A stretch of DNA of 64,000 nt from Sphingopyxis sp. (GTDB lineage: Bacteria > Pseudomonadota > Alphaproteobacteria > Sphingomonadales > Sphingomonadaceae), in contig NZ_JADIZJ010000002.1 in the NCBI RefSeq assembly GCF_016704835.1, forward strand, positions 253,441 to 317,440. Direction: 5' to 3'. Made by a program: the position numbers and the translations under genes. The notes beneath the pieces are model-generated. The model did not search any database. It was given only the letters and a program-made list of their open reading frames with translations, and had not been told where the DNA came from. Shown here piece by piece: positions 25,506 through 34,340 of the stretch; positions within the stretch are counted from its first letter, which is position 1; each line of letters starts with the position of its first letter.

Positions 25506-27534
25506 GTGATTCAGGCGATCGTTTTCCTGCCGCTGTTCGCGGCGCTTGTCGCAGGGCTGGGTCAGCGGGCTATCGGCCCCTTTGCGTCGAAGCTGATCAC
25601 CACGGGCGCGCTGTTCACAAGTGCCGCGCTCAGCTGGCCGATCTTCCTGTCGTTTGTAATGGGAACCGGCGAAGCGGGCGTGACACCGGTGCTGCACTGG
25701 GTGTCGTCGGGCGCGCTCCAGTTCAACTGGGAGCTGCGCGTCGATGCGCTGACCGCGGTCATGCTCGTCGTCATCACGACGGTGTCGGCGCTCGTCCACC
25801 TCTATAGCTGGGGCTATATGGAGGAAGACCCGGACCAGCCGCGCTTCTTCGCCTATCTCTCGCTCTTCACCTTCGCGATGCTAATGCTCGTGACCGCGAA
25901 CAACCTGGTGCAGATGTTCTTCGGCTGGGAAGGCGTCGGTCTCGCCTCCTATCTGCTGATCGGTTTCTGGTACAAGAAGCCGAGCGCCAACGCCGCGGCG
26001 ATCAAGGCGTTTGTCGTCAACCGCGTCGGCGATCTGGGCTTCATGCTCGGTATCTTCGGTACCTTCCTGGTGTTCGGCACCGTCTCGATCCCGGAGATTC
26101 TGGCAGCCGCACCGGGCATGGCGGGTTCGACGATCAGCTTCATGGGCATGCGTCTCGACACGATGACGATCCTGTGTCTGCTGCTGTTTATCGGCGCGAT
26201 GGGCAAGTCGGCGCAGCTCGGCCTGCACACCTGGCTTCCCGACGCGATGGAAGGCCCGACCCCGGTGTCGGCGCTGATCCACGCCGCGACGATGGTCACC
26301 GCGGGCGTCTTCATGGTCTGCCGCCTCTCGCCGATGTTTGAGACGAGCGAAGTCGCGCAAGGCGTCGTGATGTTCGTTGGCGCCGCGACCTGCTTCTTCG
26401 CCGCGACCGTCGCGACGACGCAGTGGGACATCAAGCGTGTCATCGCCTATTCGACCTGTTCGCAGCTCGGTTACATGTTCTTCGCCGCGGGCGCGGGCGC
26501 TTATGGCGCCGCGATGTTCCACCTGTTCACGCACGCGTTTTTCAAGGCTTTGCTGTTCCTTGGCGCCGGTTCGGTCATCCATGCGATGCACCATGAGCAG
26601 GACATGCGCTATTACGGCAATCTGCGGAAATCCATCCCGATCACCTATTGGGCGATGATGCTTGGTACGCTGGCAATCACCGGTGTCGGTATCGCAGGCG
26701 TTGCGGGTTTTGCCGGCTTCTATTCGAAGGACGGCATCCTCGAGGCTGCGTTCGCGAGCGGCGGCGGCGGCGTTGTCGCCTTCTGGGTCGGCATTTTTGT
26801 GGCCTTCCTCACCAGCTTCTATTCGTGGCGCCTCGTCTTCCTGACCTTTCACGGCAAGGCGCGCTGGGAGCAGAGCGAGCATATCCAGCATGTGGTGCAC
26901 GACGACCATGGCCATGACGATCATGCGCACGCCGATCATCACCATGACGCGCACAGCGATGGCACCGCGGGCTATCACCCGCATGAAAGCCCGATCACGA
27001 TGCTGATCCCGCTGGTCGTGCTGTCGATCGGCGCGGTGTTCGCGGGCATCGCCTTCCACCATCCGTTTATCTACCCCGAAGAGGGGCTAGCGTTCTGGAA
27101 CGGCAGCATCGCGTTCGACGAACATCTGATGCACGCCGCGCACGAAGTGCCTTTGTGGGTCAAATGGACTCCATTTACGGTGATGGCGATCGGCCTGTTC
27201 CTCGCGTGGAACAGCTATATCCGCAACACGACTTTGCCGGGGCGTTTCGTGGCGCAGTTCAAGCTGCTCCACCGGTTCCTGTTCAACAAATGGTATTTCG
27301 ACGAGCTCTACCACATCGTTTTCGTCAAACCGGCGTTCGCAATTGGCCGCTTCTTCTGGAAGCGCGGCGATGAGCAGACTATCGACCGCTTCGGTCCCGA
27401 TGGCATGGCGGCGCTCGTCGCGGGGGACCCGTCTCGCGGTGCGGCTGCAATCGGGTTATGTTTATGGATATGCATTTGTGATGCTGCTCGGGCTTGTCGG
27501 CCTCGCCAGCTGGGCCATGGTGAAGTTCCTGTGA
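25506..27534 (+). CDS. nuoL: NADH-quinone oxidoreductase subunit L, with a +1 frame break near the 3' end
   Basis: Large antiporter-like proton pump. Seen: MFFGWEGVGLASYLLIGFWY, HTWLPDAMEGPTPVSALIHAATMVTAG and STCSQLGYMFFA. A His-rich loop (about residues 456-496, 13 His) is present. GTG start at 25506. The frame runs to DRFGPDGMAALVA and then shifts at the G run 27422-27426; the family-like ending RLAVRLQSGYVYGYAFVMLLG...VKFL and its TGA (27532-27534, overlapping nuoM) are in another frame. With the base count as given, translation continues straight into nuoM, giving a 1192-residue fusion. One surplus G, most likely an error, explains it. Confidence 0.93.
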
Positions 27535-29084
27535 GCAGTTTCCCGATCCTTTCGCTGATGCTCGCGGCCCCCGCGCTCGCCGCCGTCGCCTGTCTCTTCG
27601 TTAGCGACAAGACGGCGCGGTGGGTTGCGCTCGGCGCCACGCTGGTCACCTTCGTCCTCGGCTGTGTGATGTGGGATCAGTTCGACATCGGCGGGCCGCA
27701 GTGGCAGTTCACCGAGCGCGCCGACCTGTTCGGCCGTTTCCAGTGGGCGCTCGGCATCGACGGTATGGCGCTGATGCTCATCATGCTCAGCGTCTTCCTG
27801 ATGCCGCTCTGCATCCTCGCCAGCTGGGACGCGATCAAGAGCCGTGTCGGGCTCTACATGGCGATGTTCCTCGTCATGGAAACGATCATGATCGGCGTGT
27901 TCTGCGCCCAAGATTTGCTGCTGTTCTACATCTTCTTCGAGGCTGGCCTGATCCCGATGTATTTCATCATCGGTATCTGGGGCGGCGCGAACCGCAAATA
28001 TGCGGCGTATAAATTCTTCCTCTATACGCTGCTCGGTTCGGTGCTAATGCTGATCGCGATCATTGCGATGATCGCCGAAGCCGGCACGACCGATATCCCG
28101 ACGCTGCTGAATTATGACTTCCCGCTGGCGATGCAGACGTGGCTGTGGCTCGCCTTCTTCGCTAGCCTTGCGGTCAAGATGCCGATGTGGCCGGTCCACA
28201 CCTGGCTTCCCGACGCGCACGTTCAGGCGCCGACCGCAGGCTCGATGATCCTGGCGGGTGTGCTGCTCAAGCTCGGCGCCTATGGCTTCATCCGCTTCAT
28301 GATGCCGATGTTCCCCGATGCGTCGGCGCAGCTGATGTGGATCGTTTTCGGCCTGTCGATGATTGCAGTGGTTTACACCAGTCTGGTCGCGCTGGCGCAG
28401 AGCGACATGAAGAAGCTGATCGCCTATTCGTCGGTCGCGCACATGGCGATCGTCACCGCAGGCCTGTTCGCATTCAACCAGCAGGGCATCGAAGGCGCGC
28501 TGATCATCATGCTCAGCCATGGTGTCGTCTCGGCCGCGCTCTTCTTCTGCGTCGGCGTGATCTACGATCGACTCCACACGCGCGAGATCGACCGTTACGG
28601 CGGCCTCGCCGTCAACATGCCGGCCTATGCGCTGTTCTTCATGCTGTTCACCATGGCGTCGATCGGTCTGCCGGGCACCAGCGGTTTCGTCGGCGAGTTC
28701 CTGAGCCTCGCAGGCATCTATGAAGCCTCAAGCTGGGTCGCCTTCGTGTGCACCACCGGCATCATCCTCGGCGCCGCCTATATGCTCTACCTCTACCGCC
28801 GCGTCGTATTCGGCGAACTGACCAAGGACGATGTGAAGGCGATGCCCGACCTCAACGCGCGCGAATGGACGATCATGGTGCCGCTGGCGGCCGTGGCGCT
28901 GTGGATGGGCGTCTATCCCGAAAGCTTCCTCGCGCCGATGCGCGGCGATGTAACAACAGTCGTCGCGCGGCTCGCTCCGGCCAAGCCTGCCGGCGACGCG
29001 CATCTTGCCGCCGGCAAGGCCAAACCCGCCAAGGCGCAGGATGAAACCGCCCACGGATCGAGCCACGCGGGAGGCGTCCAATGA
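27531..29084 (+). CDS. nuoM: NADH-quinone oxidoreductase subunit M
   Basis: Second antiporter-like proton pump; 517 residues, about 14 helices. Motifs: YIFFEAGLIPMYFIIGIWGG, VKMPMWPVHTWLPDAHVQAPTAGSMILAG and AYSSVAHMAIV. The GTG at 27531 overlaps the expected nuoL stop (GTGA), which sets the start although the frame is open upstream because of the nuoL frame break. An extra about 30-residue Lys/Ala tail ends the protein. Stop overlaps nuoN. Confidence 0.95.
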   Translation: MSSFPILSLMLAAPALAAVACLFVSDKTARWVALGATLVTFVLGCVMWDQFDIGGPQWQFTERADLFGRFQWALGIDGMALMLIMLSVFLMPLCILASWDAIKSRVGLYMAMFLVMETIMIGVFCAQDLLLFYIFFEAGLIPMYFIIGIWGGANRKYAAYKFFLYTLLGSVLMLIAIIAMIAEAGTTDIPTLLNYDFPLAMQTWLWLAFFASLAVKMPMWPVHTWLPDAHVQAPTAGSMILAGVLLKLGAYGFIRFMMPMFPDASAQLMWIVFGLSMIAVVYTSLVALAQSDMKKLIAYSSVAHMAIVTAGLFAFNQQGIEGALIIMLSHGVVSAALFFCVGVIYDRLHTREIDRYGGLAVNMPAYALFFMLFTMASIGLPGTSGFVGEFLSLAGIYEASSWVAFVCTTGIILGAAYMLYLYRRVVFGELTKDDVKAMPDLNAREWTIMVPLAAVALWMGVYPESFLAPMRGDVTTVVARLAPAKPAGDAHLAAGKAKPAKAQDETAHGSSHAGGVQ

Positions 29085-30514
29085 CCGCCGATCTCGCGCT
29101 CATCTGGCCCGAACTGATCCTGACGATCGGCGGGCTCATCACGCTGATGCTTGGAACCTTCCTGGGCGACCGTCAGGTCGGCATCTATCAGCTCAGCTCG
29201 CTGCTCACGCTTGCCGCCGCTGCGGCGGCGGTGGTCGCGCTGTTCGGCATCGATACCACGGTCTTCTCGGGCACGCTTTCGGTCGACAGTTTCGGCGGTT
29301 TCGCCAAACTGCTGATCTACGCCGCAAGCTTCGTCTGCATCATTATCGCGCCGCGCTTCTTTACCGGCGGGATGCGTGCCGAGTATCCGACGCTGATCCT
29401 CTTCGCCGCGCTCGGCATGGGGATCATGGCCTCGTCGCGCGACCTGATGACGCTCTATGTCGGACTCGAGCTCAACAGCCTTGCCGCTTATGTGCTCGCC
29501 AGTTTCATGCGCACCGACGAGCGGTCGACCGAAGCGGGTCTCAAATATTTCGTCCTCGGCGCTCTCGCGTCGGGCATGCTTCTTTACGGCATCTCGCTGC
29601 TTTACGGTTTCACCGGGACAACCGATTTCACCGGGATTGCAGCGACCCTTGGCGGCGAACTCAACATCGGGCTGATCTTCGGCATTGTGTTTGTCCTCGC
29701 TGGCCTCGGCTTCAAGATCAGTGCCGTGCCGTTCCACATGTGGACGCCCGACGTCTACGAAGGCGCGCCCACGCCGGTGACGACCTTCTTCGCCACGGCG
29801 CCGAAGGTGGCGGCGATGGCGCTGATGACGCGCGTCGTCATCGACGCGATGGGCCCCGCGATCGGCGCGTGGCAGCAGATCGTGATCTTCCTGTCGCTCG
29901 CCTCGATCATTCTCGGCGCGGTCGGCGCGATCGGACAAAAAAATATCAAGCGACTGCTTGCCTATTCGTCGATCAACAATGTCGGCTTCATGCTGATCGG
30001 CCTCGCTGCCGGCACGCAGCAGGGAGTCGAGGGTGTGCTGACCTATCTGCTCGTCTATGTCGTCACAACGCTGGGCGCCTTCCTCGTCGTGCTCCAGCTG
30101 CGCGATGCCGACGGCAACCAGATCGAGAGCATACCGGCACTCGCCGGCCTGTCGCAGCGGCGACCCGGCCTGGCCGCGGCCATGGCGGTGTTCATGTTCA
30201 GCCTTGCGGGCATCCCGCCGCTGTTCGGCTTCTGGCCGAAATATCTGGTGTTCGAGGCCGCGGTGGACGCCAACCTCGTGCCGCTGGCGGTCGCGGGTAT
30301 CGTCGCCTCGGTGATCGGCGCCTTCTATTATATTGCGATCATCAAGATGATGTATTTCGACGATAAATCGGACACCGAAATCCCGGCGAGCGGCGGCGTT
30401 ATCGTCGAGGATGCGGTCATCACCGCAAGCGCGCTTTGGCTCTCGGTCATTGGCTACCTCTTCATTCCTGTGCTGGCGGTCGTATCGGCCAGCGCCGCGG
30501 CGGTGCTGTTCTGA
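29081..30514 (+). CDS. nuoN: NADH-quinone oxidoreductase subunit N
   Basis: Third antiporter-like pump and last nuo gene; 477 residues. Seen: MTLYVGLELNSLAAYVLASF, FKISAVPFHMWTPDVYEGAPTPVTTF and RLLAYSSINNVGFMLIG. ATG overlaps the nuoM stop. Its TGA overlaps a CTG that seems to start birA. Confidence 0.97.
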   Translation: MTADLALIWPELILTIGGLITLMLGTFLGDRQVGIYQLSSLLTLAAAAAAVVALFGIDTTVFSGTLSVDSFGGFAKLLIYAASFVCIIIAPRFFTGGMRAEYPTLILFAALGMGIMASSRDLMTLYVGLELNSLAAYVLASFMRTDERSTEAGLKYFVLGALASGMLLYGISLLYGFTGTTDFTGIAATLGGELNIGLIFGIVFVLAGLGFKISAVPFHMWTPDVYEGAPTPVTTFFATAPKVAAMALMTRVVIDAMGPAIGAWQQIVIFLSLASIILGAVGAIGQKNIKRLLAYSSINNVGFMLIGLAAGTQQGVEGVLTYLLVYVVTTLGAFLVVLQLRDADGNQIESIPALAGLSQRRPGLAAAMAVFMFSLAGIPPLFGFWPKYLVFEAAVDANLVPLAVAGIVASVIGAFYYIAIIKMMYFDDKSDTEIPASGGVIVEDAVITASALWLSVIGYLFIPVLAVVSASAAAVLF

Positions 30515-31239
30515 TACCGCCGATCGAGCGGATAGCGCAGACAGGTTCGACCAATGCCGACCTGCTGGCGCGGCTGGCAGGCGGTGAGCATGTCGGCGAG
30601 GGCCATTGGCTGATCGCCGACCGCCAGACCGCCGGGCGCGGGCGGCTCGGGCGCGGCTGGAACGACGGGCCGGGCAACTTCATGGGTTCGACCGCGGTTC
30701 ATCTGACCATTGGCGACCCGTCACCCTCGACGCTGGCGCTGGTCGCCGGAGTTGCGCTGGCCAAGACCGTTGCTGCGCTCGCACCGGACATCAATGCGCA
30801 GCTCAAATGGCCGAACGACCTGCTGATCAATGGCGCGAAATGCGCGGGCATATTGATGGAACGCGCCGGCAATTCTGTCGTGATCGGCATCGGCGTCAAC
30901 CTGGTTGCCGCCCCTCAATTGGTCGATCGTCCAACGGCGACGCTTGCGGGCGAGGGGGCGTCGCTCGACCGCGATCATTTTGCCAACGCGCTCGGCATTG
31001 CGATGATCGACGCACTGTGGACCTGGCGGCAGGAAGGGGTCGCCAGCATCGTCCGTGCCTGGTTGCCGTTGGCACACCCCCTTGGTACGCCGCTACGCGT
31101 TTCCGAGCAGGGTATCGACGGGACTTTTGACGGCGTTGCCGACGACGGCGCGCTGCGCTTGCGCGTGGCGGGCGGGGAGACCATGCTGATCCATGCTGGC
31201 GATGTCGAACTGCGCCGTCCCGTCGAGGAAGAGAAATAA
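30511..31239 (+). CDS. birA: Biotin--[acetyl-CoA-carboxylase] ligase
   Basis: Cytosolic enzyme that attaches biotin to the carrier protein of acetyl-CoA carboxylase; about 242 residues, without the N-terminal DNA-binding domain of E. coli BirA. Seen: GSTNADLL, the biotinyl-AMP loop TAGRGRLGRGW (GRGRxGR), KWPNDLLINGAKCAGIL and IGIGVNLV. The homologous N-terminus begins right at IPPIERIAQTGS, where no ATG, GTG or TTG exists; a CTG at 30511 makes a 4-base CTGA overlap with the nuoN stop and is the best start. A TTG at 30436 would overlap nuoN by 79 bases. Location directly after nuoN is common in alphaproteobacteria. Confidence 0.88.
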   Translation: MIPPIERIAQTGSTNADLLARLAGGEHVGEGHWLIADRQTAGRGRLGRGWNDGPGNFMGSTAVHLTIGDPSPSTLALVAGVALAKTVAALAPDINAQLKWPNDLLINGAKCAGILMERAGNSVVIGIGVNLVAAPQLVDRPTATLAGEGASLDRDHFANALGIAMIDALWTWRQEGVASIVRAWLPLAHPLGTPLRVSEQGIDGTFDGVADDGALRLRVAGGETMLIHAGDVELRRPVEEEK

Positions 31240-31240
31240 G

Positions 31241-32026
31241 ATGCTGCTCGCAATCGATGTCGGCAACACCAACGCCAAATTCGCTCTGTTCGATGGATCG
31301 ACGCTGCACGCGCGTTGGCGCATTGCGACCGATGACCGGCGTACCGCCGACGAGTATATGGTGTGGCTCGACCAGTTGCTGCGCATCGAGGGCCATGACC
31401 GTACTCAGGTCGATGCGGTCATCATTTCGACCGTCGTCCCCCGCGCACTGCACAATCTGCAACTGCTGGCGGTCAAATATTTCGGTGTCGATGCGCTGGT
31501 TGCCGGACGCGAGCCGGTGACGTGGGGCATCGCGCTCAAGGTTGAGGAGCCGCGCTCGGTCGGCGCCGACCGAGCGGTCAACGCGATCGCGGCGCAGGCG
31601 GTCGAGCCCGGCAAGGACAAGCTGGTGATCAGCTTTGGTACCGCAACGACGCTCGACCATATCGGTCCCGACGGCGCCTATCTGGGCGGCATTATTGCGC
31701 CCGGGGTGAACCTGTCGCTCGAAGCGCTGGTTGCGGCCGCCGCCAAGCTTCCGCGTATCGCAATCGAGGCACCCACGACCCCCAGCGTCATTGGCCGGAC
31801 CACCGAAAGCCAGATGCTGATCGGAGTCTATTGGGGTTATGTATCAATGATGGAAGGCCTAATAGGGCGTATGAAATCCGAAATCGGCAAACCTCTCACC
31901 GTCATCGCGACCGGCGGCCTTGCAACCTTGTTCCAGGAACAGGCGCATCTGTTCGACCGCATCGAACCTGATCTGACGCTCAACGGCCTGATGCACCTTT
32001 ATGCCCAGCGGGGGACCACTGCATGA
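31241..32026 (+). CDS. coaX: Type III pantothenate kinase
   Basis: First step of coenzyme A synthesis; 261 residues. ASKHA-fold motifs: MLLAIDVGNTNAKFALFDG (phosphate 1), VGADRAVNAIAA, and VISFGTATTLD with GGIIAPGVNLSLEAL. One base after the birA stop. Its stop overlaps the start of rnj (ATGA). Confidence 0.95.
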   Translation: MLLAIDVGNTNAKFALFDGSTLHARWRIATDDRRTADEYMVWLDQLLRIEGHDRTQVDAVIISTVVPRALHNLQLLAVKYFGVDALVAGREPVTWGIALKVEEPRSVGADRAVNAIAAQAVEPGKDKLVISFGTATTLDHIGPDGAYLGGIIAPGVNLSLEALVAAAAKLPRIAIEAPTTPSVIGRTTESQMLIGVYWGYVSMMEGLIGRMKSEIGKPLTVIATGGLATLFQEQAHLFDRIEPDLTLNGLMHLYAQRGTTA

Positions 32027-33657
32027 CCGTTCCCGGCAAGGAGCTGCTGTTCCTCGCGCTCGGTGGGTCGGGCGAGATCGGCATGAACGCCAATCTCTAT
32101 GGCTGCGACGGCAAATGGATCATGCTCGACTTGGGCGTGACATTCGGCACCCATGATTATCCCGGCATCGACATCATCATGCCCGATCTGGAGTTTATCG
32201 AGGACCGCAAGCAAGATCTGCTCGGCATCATCCTGACCCATGGCCATGAGGACCATATCGGCGCCTTGCCCTATCTCGCCGCCGATCTCGGCGTGCCCCT
32301 CTACGCCAATCGCTTCACCGCCGGGCTGATTGCCAACAAGCTGGCGGAGGAAGGGCTGGAGAAAGAGGTCAAGATCAAGACCGTCGATATCGACGCGCAT
32401 TTCCAGCTTGGCCCGTTCGGTATCCGCCTGATGCCGCTGGCGCACTCGATCCTCGAGATGAGCGCAGCGGTGATCGACACGCCTTATGGCCGCGTATTCC
32501 ACACCGGCGACTGGAAACTCGACGCCGATCCGGTGCTTGGCACGCCGTCGAGCGCCGCGGCGCTGACCGCGATCGGCGACGAAGGCGTCGATTTCCTGGT
32601 GGGCGATTCGACCAATGCGTTCAATCCCGAGGCGTCGGGCAGCGAGGGCGATCTGTATGACGGATTGCTCACCGCGGTCGGCAATGCCAAGGGGCGGGTC
32701 ATCGTCACGACCTTTGCCTCGAACGCGGCGCGCCTCAAAACGCTGGGGCGCGTAGCCACTGCGACCGGGCGCACCCTGTGCGTCGCGGGGCGGTCGCTCG
32801 ACCGCATTTTGGGGGTGGCGCGCTCGGTCGGTTATTTGAAGGACTTTCCACCGACGGTTGATTTCGACGAGGCGATGCGCCTGCCGCGCGACAAGGTCAT
32901 GGTGATCGCAACCGGCGGGCAGGGCGAACCGCGCGCTGCGCTGGCGCGCATGGCAGCGGACAGCCACCAGATCAAGCTCGCGCCCGGCGATACCGTCGTC
33001 TTTTCATCGAAGCAGATCCCCGGCAACGAAGTCGCAATCGGGCGGATCATGAATCAGCTGGCCGCGAAGGACATTCTGACCGTCACCGAAAAACAGGCGC
33101 ATATCCATGTCAGTGGCCATCCGGGGCAGCCCGAACTGGCAGCGCTCTATGGCTGGCTGCGGCCGAAACTGGTGGTGCCGGTCCATGGCGAAATTCGCCA
33201 CATGCACGAGCAAGCGCGCTTCGCGCTCGAAAAGGGCGTTCCCGACGCGCTGATCCAGGAAAATGGCGACCTGGTGCGGCTGGCACCCGGCCCGGCCAAA
33301 ATCCTCGAGCGCGTTCGCGCCGGACGGCTGATCCTCGACGGTGACGTCATCCTGCCCGCCGATGGCGAGACGATCAACGAGCGCCGCAAGCTGGCGCTGC
33401 ATGGGCATATAACCGTTGCGGTCATCTTTACTGGCAAGCGGTTTACCGAAGTCGCGATCAGCTATCGCGGCGTTCCGGTCGAGGATGAGCGTGAAGCCTT
33501 TATCGATGAGATGCGCGGAGCCGCGGAGAAGGCGGCACTGGTTCCGGCCAAGGAGCAGGAAAAAATGCGCGAGGCGATCCGGCTCAGCGTGCGCCGCGTC
33601 GCGACCGATTGGACCGGTAAAAAGCCGGTTGTCGATGTCATGCTCGTGCAGCTCTGA
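32023..33657 (+). CDS. rnj: Ribonuclease J
   Basis: Metallo-beta-lactamase/beta-CASP nuclease with 5' exonuclease and endonuclease activity for mRNA decay and rRNA maturation; 544 residues. Zinc motif HGHEDHIGALPYL, further His in HTGDWKLDADP, beta-CASP motifs GDSTNAF and ATGGQGEPRAAL, and HVSGHPGQPELAAL. Coupled to coaX by ATGA, an arrangement usual in sphingomonads and rhizobia. Confidence 0.95.
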   Translation: MTVPGKELLFLALGGSGEIGMNANLYGCDGKWIMLDLGVTFGTHDYPGIDIIMPDLEFIEDRKQDLLGIILTHGHEDHIGALPYLAADLGVPLYANRFTAGLIANKLAEEGLEKEVKIKTVDIDAHFQLGPFGIRLMPLAHSILEMSAAVIDTPYGRVFHTGDWKLDADPVLGTPSSAAALTAIGDEGVDFLVGDSTNAFNPEASGSEGDLYDGLLTAVGNAKGRVIVTTFASNAARLKTLGRVATATGRTLCVAGRSLDRILGVARSVGYLKDFPPTVDFDEAMRLPRDKVMVIATGGQGEPRAALARMAADSHQIKLAPGDTVVFSSKQIPGNEVAIGRIMNQLAAKDILTVTEKQAHIHVSGHPGQPELAALYGWLRPKLVVPVHGEIRHMHEQARFALEKGVPDALIQENGDLVRLAPGPAKILERVRAGRLILDGDVILPADGETINERRKLALHGHITVAVIFTGKRFTEVAISYRGVPVEDEREAFIDEMRGAAEKAALVPAKEQEKMREAIRLSVRRVATDWTGKKPVVDVMLVQL

Positions 33658-33671
33658 ACGGACTTACGACA

Positions 33672-33932
33672 ATGAAATGGACTTCTGCCCTCGCCATCTA
33701 TTCGCTGTTCTTGGCGCTCAGCGCCTTTTTCGTGCTGCCCTTCCACGGTCGCAAGGCGAGCGACGACGAAGCTCCGCTGATCAAGGGTCAGGACCGCGGC
33801 GCGCCCGCGGTGTTCCGTCCGGCGCGCATCTTGCTCCAGATGACGATCGTCGCGACGGTCGGCTTCGTCATCTACTACGTCGCTTATGTGAACGGCTGGG
33901 TTAATCCCGACGTAGTGAGCGGGCGGGCCTGA
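33672..33932 (+). CDS. DUF1467 family membrane protein
   Basis: An 86-residue protein with two helices: MKWTSALAIYSLFLALSAFFVLPF at the N-terminus and TIVATVGFVIYYVAYVNGW near the C-terminus, with RPARIL between them. This is the DUF1467 pattern, small alphaproteobacterial proteins of unknown role often found after rnj. Fifteen bases follow the rnj stop, so it likely ends the long transcription unit that starts with nuo or birA. Confidence 0.88.
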   Translation: MKWTSALAIYSLFLALSAFFVLPFHGRKASDDEAPLIKGQDRGAPAVFRPARILLQMTIVATVGFVIYYVAYVNGWVNPDVVSGRA

Positions 33933-33939
33933 CGACCGA

Positions 33940-33960
33940 CGGGATCGATTTCCGATCCCG
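33940..33960. terminator. Short stem-loop after the DUF1467 gene
   Basis: An 8-bp stem CGGGATCG/CGATCCCG with a 5-base loop, eight bases after the DUF1467 stop and before the convergent barstar-like gene. No strong T run follows, so termination by it alone is uncertain. Confidence 0.45.
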
Positions 33961-33980
33961 AATTGTGTGCTTTGGCGCTG

Positions 33981-34266
33981 TTAAGCGACGATGAAACGAG
34001 CGTCGAGGCCACGCTGGCTCGTTGCGTCAGCAAACGCCTTGGACACCTTTTTGAACAACGCCGTCATATCGGGTAGCTGAACGATCCGTGTTCCGCACAA
34101 CAACGCTCAGTGGAGGCCTGACTTCGTTTATGTCGCTGGTAAGGCTGTCCCAAAGCGCATCGAGGTTGTGCCCATGCCAGCTCGACGAACCCAGCGCCGA
34201 TAAAAGCGTCGAATAGAAGTCGGCTTCAGACGACCATGCCGATGCATCAAGGTCTATGATCTTCAT
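33981..34266 (-). pseudogene. Barstar-like RNase inhibitor, frame broken
   Basis: The N-terminal 55 or so residues match the barstar fold: MKIIDLDASAW, then DFYSTLLSAL and the hallmark WHGHNLDALWDSL. After RNTDR the given frame turns into unrelated residues and stops at 34027; in another frame the family-like ending VQLPDMTALFKKVSKAFADA continues to a TAA at 33981. One missing base near 34081-34084 explains this. Barstar proteins bind and block guanyl-specific RNases; no barnase-like gene is seen nearby, so it is an orphan inhibitor or has another role. Confidence 0.75.
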
Positions 34267-34340
34267 GTCGCGACAATGCATCACGTCAGCAACTCACGCA
34301 ATCGATCGAAAGCAGCGACGTCGGTCTGCTCAATACCTTC

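Noticed and set aside
34281..34340. Short minus-strand reading frame between the coiled-coil gene and barstar (IEQTDVAAFDRLRELLT then stop)
   Set aside because: It looks protein-like but has no start codon and is only about 17 residues; possibly a relic, not supportable as a gene.
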